From NCBI GenBank assembly GCA_037576215.1, contig JBANDB010000001.1, forward strand, positions 4,092,001 to 4,156,000: a stretch of DNA of 64,000 nt, in the 5' to 3' direction. The first letter of the stretch is position 1. Each line of letters begins with the position of its first letter. A model generated the notes under the pieces. It was not told the DNA's origin, did no database searches, and saw only the letters and a program-made list of their open reading frames with translations. The position numbers and the translations under genes were made by a program. Of this stretch, positions 55,663 to 64,000 are shown piece by piece. The stretch comes from Armillaria gallica (lineage: Eukaryota > Basidiomycota > Agaricomycetes > Agaricales > Physalacriaceae).

Positions 55663-58600
55663 GGTATTTGCTCTTCAGGGCCCGGGATGAATAAGGACCT
55701 TGTCTGAAGATCGTCGTTGGGGAGAAAGAAATTATCGTCACGCATGTCACATTGTGACAAAAAAGGTTATTTCTCCCCATTTGGATTATATGATATACTT
55801 ATATTTAATCTTTTCTCTTTTCTCTATGTAAATTCTGCCCAGTGCTCAAGCGCTCACACATCGTGAAAGAACGTGAGAGAAAATATTTTCGAGCCAAGTG
55901 CGAAATTCAAGGGTTGCGATTCTGTCAGGGATTTCTGGGGTGGTACCAAAACCCATGCTGTTCATGCTTTCCCTCCGGACCGGCAGCAAAACTTCACACC
56001 ATCACTCAGCGTCCAATATATTCGTCCCTGAAGAACTCATGAAACCTCGAGCCCACCGCGCGATGGCAGATCTGCCTGGTTTCTTGCTCAAGAATACAAC
56101 AGGAGTAATGAGTCCGCTTGGATTTCGCTTTCGAAATCTCAAAGCGGTAAATATTCGCAGTTGAGAACTTTTACCAGATGGAAGTATTAAACATTAGAAC
56201 CTTCTGGGACAACTATACTCATGGCTGGCACAGGCTGGGACGGGGCAAGACACAAGAGCTCAATAGCGATCATATCAGCCCACGCGATTTTACCGTTGCT
56301 TTACGCAGGAGATTGAAAAGGTTCCGCGCCATTCTAGTCTATACTATCGCGATGTCTAGTCCTATATTATTCATTCTGTCTAGTCCATTCACGGTGCAGG
56401 ACTGAGGAAGTCATGGCGACCCTGAGAATAGAAATACTATTCCTAAATATGGAAGCCCTACCGGATTCCCACGTGAAAGTAACGCGACCGCGTCGACCCG
56501 AAACTATGTACCGCCCACTGAGTACCGCCTACCGCCAGCTGAGTAAGTGTTCTCACTAATAGCAACCCTGACGCAGCGGTACCGGAGACTTTCTGCTTCG
56601 CGTGTACACTCTTGCTGGAAGTTCTCCTGTTCTTTCTCCTGCATGTATGGGCTGCGCTGGTATTTTCTTGGTATTTTGTCGGCAGTCGGTGATGTTTCAT
56701 GATACCTTTTAAGTTGAAAGGATTGTCGTTCCATTTATCACGGCCAGCGAATCTCAAGCTGCGACATTTCTGCTCGAATACACTCCGATAGCAACTGCCT
56801 TCCGTTTCTCCGGCCGTTCTCAGCCTAGTCTCCTATCACTGCTTTCCGGCGTAATCCTTCTGGCCTTCAGGTGTGAAGCGGGGCTATATAACGCCTGCGA
56901 AGACACGTAATAGATTCAGCACTAACTTTCCCAAAGACTATGTTCTCTTCTCGTTCCAGCCGGAAGTTGAGAGAATGCCTCATTTAGCCTTGCGCGTATT
57001 GTTATCAACATCAATCACGGGCGGCTTCGCTCTCAGCCGTACGACTGTTTCTTGAGCCCCGTAGGCTCGTGAGATATCAGGGCAACGACAACGTAGAATG
57101 CTCCAGAACGGGAGAAAACTGCGGGCTGGAACTTGACCTGAATACTGACACCGGGAAGCCTTAGAGACTGACCTGTGTCAGAGATCGCTAGCTTTACCAC
57201 GAAAGGGTTATCCTTGATCAAATTCTTCGCTACGATCCACCCTTACAAGTCTCAATATTCCAATTTCGTCCTACAGGTGCCGCCGGTAGGTCTCTCGACA
57301 GGCTGAACGCATGTTCCCCTGTCCCCTGTTACGTTGGTCCATTCAATCTAAATTCTAATTCAGTCCCGGGGGGTAGTCGGGGTAACAACTACGGGTGATC
57401 AGTGATCAATTGAACGCTGAATTGCCGATCAGACAAATCAGAATGTCCCGGTCCTGCATACTCGATCCCACCCAAAAATTAAAGAACCCTCACCCCTTCT
57501 ATGGTGCGTTTCTTATGAGCGGGCCGTGGGCCCGCCCAAGGACTTTGAGTCTGTTTATTTCTCCGAGATAAGTACCACGACAATGTAATGTTTTCTGCGA
57601 ACTGACATTCAAGGGTGGTTCATATACGCCGACATTCTGACGAGAACCCCGCTCCTTAGCGGTGTGTACCCGTCGGTTAGCCTGGGAGCGCCCCTTCGTA
57701 CGTCGGCGAAGATAAGAAGTAGGTAATTTCATCATTCTCAACGCATTAGCTGTACTGTTCCCACTTGACAACATTTGACAACGGAAAGGACCGGAGAGCC
57801 GATGGTGATTCCTACTTCGAGATTGTATGCCATGGCCATTCGGAGACAGGAATTCTCCATATACCGTTCCATGTCGACCGCGATGTGATCCGCTAGCTCG
57901 TGACTTGCGTGCTAACTGCGACAGTGAATTCAAATTGTGGTTTTCGATGTACTCAAGAATTTGGCCGTCCTGTCGCGCCTGGCACGGAGTCTGAGACAAA
58001 AGACCTTTTCAGTGGAATGTTCGTGCTGTCCTATGTCACAATTTTCTCAAAATTCTCGCAGAATGTTCTGAATCGCGCTTCTTGAATTTCTACGCGCAAG
58101 CGTAAGTCACAGCATTAAGCGCGCGAATACGCTCGTCGGCGTCACTCTCCTTCTCGTCTTCCCAGTGCTTCGAATCCTAGTCATACGTTTTTGCCACAGG
58201 CAGGATGAAGTCGCCGACGTCCGATTGGGCCCTTGTCAAGAGTCTCTTCCATGCCTGACAGTATCCACACTTCTCGGAGGCGAGATTCTCTTGCCAAAGC
58301 GGCCCTTACGACCTCAGACACCTGTTTTTGACTCACGACGGGAGGCTTGCAGCATGTTGACGACATGCCTAGTACTATTGGGGAATAGCTATCGGCGAGC
58401 GTGTGGGTGCCCTTGAGCGCAGCCGGTCACAACACATTGTTACGGGTCGTTGTTAGACGACGGGTGCAATCTAGAGGTACTACGGCGTCGGCGAGGTCTC
58501 CCCTTCAGTACTTGACTATTCTTTAGAATCATACTGTGGATCAGAATCCCGCCTAAGCGCCGTACAAATGCATTCTTCCGGCAGGCGAAGCAGTCAAGTT

Positions 58601-58853
58601 GAGCGACTGAGGTCATAAACGCGTCATCGAATACGGTCCTCTTAGGAGTACGCGTGAAGACGTTCCTGGAAAGGTGTGATCTGAGATGCGAAGCCACGTG
58701 GTACTCCCTTTTCAGGCACCTTACGTGGCGGTGTCTGGTCATCACGCTGATGACATCACAGTCAGACTTTTTTTCAGCAACGTTTTTTTGCCGCAGGCCC
58801 GTATCGGTTTCAGTCTGCGAGCTGCCTTCAGGTTGCCTGGGGACGGATAGGCA
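55663..58853. other. Gene-poor 3.2 kb between divergent ENP2 and DNAJC11-like genes
   Basis: No supported gene. Minus-strand frames at 57033-57245 (IKDNPFVVKLAISDTGQSLR; protein-like, about 70 codons) and 57499-57999 (166 codons, Ser/Arg-rich) have no recognisable family or splice partners. A short inverted word GATCAGTGATC lies near 57398. It could be a decayed mobile element, but no ends are seen. Confidence 0.45.
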
Positions 58854-61276
58854 ATGAACTTCATGGATTTTTCTGATAAGGAAGGGGACTTTCTCTAGTG
58901 CGTTTCCTGCTTGTCTAGGAACATGGTTCGTTCAATTGACGCGTTGCCATATTGAATAGCTCGGTGCTAAATGTATCAGAACACGCGTCGCCGGCGGAAA
59001 TACACGACAGATACAGGGAGCTTTCACTTATATTTCACCCTGACAAGCAGCGCAACGATCAACTGCGAGACGTTGCCGCGAAGAACTTCCTCGACATACA
59101 AAAAGCTTACGAAGGTTACTGATTTTCTAACATTGATTATCATATTGATTGATGTATTCCCTCAAGTCTTATCGGATCCTTTCCTCAGGTATCTAGGTCT
59201 CTATGTCGTTCGGTACTAGCCACTGATTTACTTTCAGAAATGTTTACGACACTCTTGGTGGGCTTATTCCCCCTTGCACGTGGACTCCAATTGATTTTTA
59301 TGTTCAAAGGCAACGATGGACTTAAGGTGATCTGGCCGGAGAACTTGCGAAAGCTGCCCTCGCAAGAGGCTAGTGCCAAAAATTCTATACTCCATGTCGG
59401 TTTGTTTAGATGCTTCGCATAGGTGAAAAAGATGCTCCAACAGCTGAAATGGACGTCAAAACATCAAGACTTGAGGAAGCTGATATCTCCCGAAGCTCGG
59501 CTCAATTGCAGCATCGATGCATCGTCCTTATTCGAACCAGGATTCTCACATTATCGATGGCCACAAAGAATGAGACATCGGCTGCAAAACGTATCTCTTC
59601 TGACATGGGGACTAAAATATAATACAAGGGTGAATTTAATTATACTTCATGTTGGTTTGCTCTTGCTTAATACAGGCTAATATAGAGAACTTTGTCGGAC
59701 AAGACAAATCTGCTACTCATGGCCCGCATGAATAGTCGCGGTCGGGAAGCCGGCGGAGATGTTGTTGGAACGATAAGACACCAATTTTCCCCGCGTCTGA
59801 CTTGCAGCGTAAGTGAAGTGTACTACATAAATGCCTTCACTTATGTCACATCCTTTCACATGGATGACAAAGGCTACGAGTTCCCTGTTTTCATCTCGTA
59901 CCATAACATTGGACACGCTCTTTCGAGATGACAAGATTGGCAATATCTCCGTCAGAACGTACCTGCCCCTGCGAATGACAGGAAGAGTGCCACCTGTTAC
60001 CTTTTCTTTCTCCCGGATTCTCTCGGCCAAACACCGTTGGAAAGGTGATCTCTCCTGCCATTTTGGGCCTCTTCCACAGCTCTCAGTCTTTGTGACTGCG
60101 TCGTCACCTTTGGCCCTTACCTCAGATGCTTCTGACTCCCCATGGGAAGATCATGATACCCTTTCGACCCCAATTTTGCCCTCTGTATCCGGTCTGAAGT
60201 CGATTTTTTCTTTCTGGACCTACGGAGTTTCCTTAAACCCTCGCGAGCCCAAGGTCACCGGTCAATGGGGCATCGCTTTCTCGGAGTTGGCCTTCGAGAT
60301 CAAGGCCGGGTTGCAATTCGGGCTTGATGGATTATCATGGCTGTTCTCCGGCGGATGGACTGGCGACACGGCGTCAGTGAAGGCCTCCCTATCCCTAGGG
60401 TTTTTGGGCGTTGGACTTGACCTGGAGTTCGTCTTTGCGTATGTTCTCCAGACTTTTTCCTGACCCGTCAACAGCCTCTATCATTTAGGTCAACGTCTCC
60501 ACGTCCCCATCCTCCTCTCGAGTGACTACGACCCTGACCTTGCATTCTGGACTATCGTTGTTCCATCGTCTGCCTTGGTTCTGGGCTATCATTTTATCGT
60601 GATTCCTCGCCGCCGAAGGCAACGTATCAGGTGGGGCCTTCATTACTCATCTCTTCCAGTGTGGCGACCGTTTTATCTTTGATGCTCGGGTAGGCAGATT
60701 TCTGAGGCTCGTCAAAAACTGGATGAAGACATTACGATAAAACAAAAAACGCAGAATATCATTTCCATTCTGACGGAGCCTGCCAAAAAACGCATGGCGG
60801 CGGAGGCCGCGAAGGACGGTATGTAAGCACCTAGTGACGTAGTAATGTTGACCGCTCACGCACGGAGTTAGGGCTGGTCATTCTTGAGGCAACATACGGC
60901 CCTGCGGAATCCTTCGACTTTGGAAGTGAATACGTCCTCGATGTTACTGTTGCGGTCCAAGCCTTGGTATCGAACTCTCAACTCCACATTCCCGGCCACA
61001 GAAGCAAGGTGGGTCTACGTTGTTTCAGGCGATAATTCGCCCAAGGGGCTCGTTGACGCGGATGGTTCTTCAGGCCGGGCTCCAAGGATTTTATGACCTT
61101 GCCCCGTTCGTTGTTAAAGCGCTGCGTATACGGTACACATTCCAGGGTAGGGTTCACTATGCGGAATTCCTGGATGATTTACCGGTCGTACTACCTTTGG
61201 CAGGTAAATCTTTCTCGTGCCTTTAATATCCTTCCTGCGCTCACCCCGCTATTCTTCAGATCATCTTGTTGACTAG
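58854..61276 (+). CDS. DNAJC11: DNAJC11-like J-domain protein
   Basis: ATG at 58854 (MNFMDFSDKEGDFLYSVLNV), stop TAG 61274-61276, about a dozen introns, roughly 570 residues. The J domain (about residues 14-80) has DRYRELSLIFHPDKQRNDQL with the HPD motif, LDIQKAYEVLSDPFLRNVYD and DTLGNDGLKVIWPE. The middle holds a beta-rich region like DNAJC11 (RMNSRGREAGGDVVGTIRHQ), also described as barrel-like. The C-terminal DUF3395 region has AYGPAES-like ATYGPAESFDFG, DVTVAVQALVSNSQL, GLQGFYDLAPF and LRIRYTFQGRVHYAE, ending PLADHLVD. Animal DNAJC11 sits at the mitochondrial outer membrane with MICOS and supports cristae. The same role here is inference. One intron, between KLPSQE and VKKMLQQLKW (about 59367-59430), seems to start GC instead of GT. 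Confidence 0.9.
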
Positions 61277-62907
61277 GAAAGCTTTCACTAATGGGTCGGG
61301 CGCTAAGTATATCTTTTGATATGTCTGGTTGTAGAGCTGTCTGTCACTATGGATTTCTTGTTTTTTTTTTTTTTTTTTGCCACGGACACTGCGAGCCTGT
61401 ACAGTCAGGCCCAAGATCCAGGTATCCAGAGGCCACCGACAGATCTGCAAGGAACTCACGAAACCCAACAGACTGGCGCTCTAGCACTCGGATCCGAAAG
61501 CCGACTATTTGCACTATAACGGCGAGATCTTTCGAGTGCACCCGCAACATCTTATCGTTGTGTGAACATAACAGATCCGACAACTAGGACGTTCGTAATG
61601 CAAGATCAAATTTCCATCCGTAGATCATGGCATAGGATGTAATATACATCTCCGCCTGCTCTCACCCTCATTCCAGGTCTTTCCCACTCCTAGGCATATC
61701 CTCAAATTCAGGCACGATGAGCGGTTTTTGATATTCCAAAAACTCGGATAACCACTACCTGTTCGTATGAAAACACACGGCAAATGCACCAAAGGTCTTC
61801 GCAAGGATTCGTCTCCGATTCGATGATATGGAAGCCGATATCAGAGCACTGAGTAGATGGCCGATCAATCCAATCACAGCGTCCCTAAGGTGTTGTGACA
61901 TTTCCCCGGCGTCCATCCTTGGGGGGGCATGGTAATCAACCCATCTCTTGGGGCTTGTGAATTCTGAGGCCGTCCTGCAATTCCAAACCCGGCCATGCCG
62001 AAATATGCTGATGGTGGCATTCTATCGATATTCGAAGAAGCCGTCTGGGCAACCCTTCCCGAGGATACGTCCAAACGTACCGTGCATCCTTTCAATCAAT
62101 ATCACGCTACATATAAAGAATTTACATACGACTCGTAGGAAGCAAGTCCTTCCTTGTACGTATTTCCAACAGGCCCAGAAAAGCGATGCATTGAAAAGCA
62201 TTCTCTCAGGCCGGAACTTGGACATGAACTCTCACCGCTTCACACTCCCTATAGCAAGGTGATAAACATTACACACCTGTGGCGGTTCGCGGCATTCCAG
62301 TCAGCTCACTTCTCTATGTTAAGCTTTTAAAATTCATCAACGATCCTCGGCCCAGTCGAACTTCCTAGGCGCTTCAGTATTCTGGAAGGTGTCATTCACG
62401 ACATAGAACTGCAAGGATACTATGGTCAGGAGTCGAGCGATCCGCGTAGTGTGTCAGCCACTATTGCACAATAAACAGGATTGCATCCAGAATACCAAAT
62501 CTGAGTTTCCCCGGTGTTTCGACACGAATGAATCAAACAGCCATACATACAATCACAATCCGTGATTCTACGGAGATCTGAGATATACTTCGCCGATCTA
62601 CCTTTCCCCATATGATGCTCAAATGCCTGTAATGCTTCCCGGCATGGCATACCTTCGTCTTACCACCTTCATGTCACAATTTTTTTGGATCGCTACCGTG
62701 AGAACGTCCCAAGAACGGGTATTCTAAAGTTCTCTAGCGATTGCTTCCCTGAAATTCACCCGATTCAACTCAATTTAAACCTTAAAATAATGACTATCTC
62801 GTGGTCATATGCACCCTGTGTATGTTCCCTGGATATTTCATGCTACAACATGGTACGTATAAAAGCCACACTTGTGGTATGTGACAAGATTTTGATTTCC
62901 TCTCCCG
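61277..62907. other. Intergenic about 1.6 kb upstream of the WOPR gene
   Basis: No supported gene. A run of 18 or so T lies near 61361-61378. Developmental regulators of the WOPR class often have long promoters, which may explain the length. Confidence 0.5.
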
Positions 62908-64000
62908 ATGGATAACACACCCATGCAGCGCCCCACTCTTGAGAACGTACGAATCCGGTCTCCCCGTGATGCTCTGGTGGTATTCCATGGTGTGGCGCTG
63001 AATATCCTCCCTCTCATCACGCGTCGACTCGACATTGAGGAGCGGAGAGCGATTGCGGCCGGCAACGTGTACGTCTGGGAGGAGCGTGGCGTCAACACGG
63101 AGACCGTTGGACTAGGCATGGAACGATGGTATGTCGATCATCTATTTCGTTGGGAACAGATGATTTATATATTGTCCCTAGGACGGATGGGATGGGATGG
63201 GGACCAAGTCGTACGTGTTAAGTCTATTTGCTCTGGCTGTGGGTTGACGATGGTGCTGTACAGGCGTTCGTGATGTAAATATTGGCCCAGTTTCACTGCC
63301 TATGCCCGGCTGACGCTTGCCGCCTTCTAGGAATTCCTGTTCTACCACCAGAAGAACCCCGATGACGATTGCGGGCCTATCACTCAGTCTCCGCCGTGGG
63401 CACGATTAACGAGGTTTGATCAGCCTATACTCGTCTCCAAATAACCTGAACTAATACACTTACAGAAGGAATGGAGAGGCTTCCCATTTTCCGGGATATT
63501 CTGTATCATCAACATTCAGGACCTTGCCTGAAACAAGAAATCTCATCAAGCAAACGTACAGCGTTCACGTCAGCCTGCCCGCCGATCGACCTAAAGGTAT
63601 TGCACGGAAGTGGCATCTCAGTGAGTCATTGTTTTATGCTTCCTTATTTGTTTTAGCTCAATACACACAATAGCCGCCTATTTCAGCCAAGACACGCTCG
63701 AATCTCTTCGGACTGTGGAATCTATCCAAGGAATCGGAACCATGCTACCGCCCGAAGGATGGTTTCGAAGCGCCAGGACAACTAAAACGTCCCGTCGCGA
63801 CAGCCCAAAATCCTTGACGTGCTCTCCACCATCATCCCACAATCTAACTCGCCCATACCCGTCTGGTTCAAACTACCGGAAAGATGCGCCCTCATCACAC
63901 ACACACGGCACTCCGTCGTCGGATTCGGAGATCAGCACTGACGCCTTATTACAGTACAACGGAACTCCATCGCCATCGTCGCCTAATTATCCTCAGAAGA
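62908..64000 (+). CDS. WOPR-domain (Gti1/Pac2 family) transcription regulator, 3' end outside window
   Basis: ATG at 62908 (MDNTPMQRPTLENVRIRS). The WOPR N-terminal block (RSPRDALVVFHGVALNILPL, RRLDIEERRAIAAGNVYVWE, GLGMERWTDGMGWGPSR) is split by introns at about 63130-63180, 63211-63264 and 63277-63330. Then DEFLFYHQKNPDDD, LIKQTYSVHVSLPADRPKG and IARKWHLTAYFSQDTLESL complete the WOPR C-terminal block. An open low-complexity Ser/Pro/Thr tail runs to the window end (SPPSSHNLTRPYPSG, GTPSPSSPNYPQ). Family members (Wor1, Ryp1, Sge1, Gti1, Pac2) bind DNA directly and control morphology, development or virulence-type switches in fungi. In basidiomycetes they control development. Targets here are unknown. 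Stop not seen, so length is unknown. Confidence 0.92.

Noticed and set aside
57499..57999. 166-codon minus-strand frame as a gene
   Set aside because: Ser/Arg-rich, no family resemblance and no partner exons; sits in a gene-poor region.
58164..58185. Possible tRNA B-box (GCTTCGAATCCT)
   Set aside because: No matching A-box or cloverleaf arms at the right distance upstream.
1..64000. CRISPR arrays, bacterial operons, tRNA or rRNA genes
   Set aside because: Intron structure and gene families are eukaryotic. No regular repeat-spacer array was seen, and no A-box/B-box pair or rRNA-like stretch was found by eye. A dedicated tRNA scan could still find one I missed.

Overview
The window is a stretch of basidiomycete nuclear DNA, most likely from an agaricomycete mushroom. 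Genes are packed on both strands and broken by many short introns of about 50 bases with GT..AG ends. The mix of families (fungal PSD-type decarboxylases, small caspase-like proteins, tyrosinase, GH16 glucanases, a WOPR regulator) fits that group. The species cannot be told from the sequence.

Two conserved housekeeping blocks flank an accessory region. Left block (about 7.4-26 kb): proteasome subunit RPN1, a B-type cyclin, a PARP-type zinc-finger protein with a Lys/Glu-rich tail, the NatA subunit NAA15 and cohesin factor PDS5, the last two sharing a 149-base divergent promoter. Right block (about 50-64 kb): ribosome-biogenesis factors YTM1 and ENP2 around the ER cargo receptor SURF4/ERV29, then a DNAJC11-like J-protein and a WOPR (Gti1/Pac2) regulator cut by the window end. 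The first 7 kb hold a broken coiled-coil gene resembling the N-terminal part of fungal IRG-like GTPases, a secreted GH16 enzyme and a tiny cysteine-rich secreted protein.

The accessory region (about 27-48 kb) is the most interesting part. A unit of about 3.3-3.8 kb, made of a PSD/tryptophan-decarboxylase-like gene and a convergent caspase-like gene, is tandemly duplicated. Five caspase-like loci lie within 19 kb. Three have lost the catalytic His and Cys positions, one is only an N-terminal scrap, and one (46.9-48.2 kb) keeps both. One of the dead copies is still a full intact reading frame, a candidate pseudoprotease. Around them are a second GH16 enzyme, a beta-trefoil-like small protein, a tyrosinase and a decayed prolyl-tRNA synthetase pseudogene.

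Caution: several conserved, probably essential genes (RPN1, cyclin B, SURF4, ENP2) each carry one or two single-base frame breaks, mostly one base missing in or next to a short homopolymer. This looks like consensus error in the assembly. Single-base frameshifts in the accessory genes should therefore not be taken as proof of pseudogenes. Large deletions and catalytic-site substitutions are more trustworthy.
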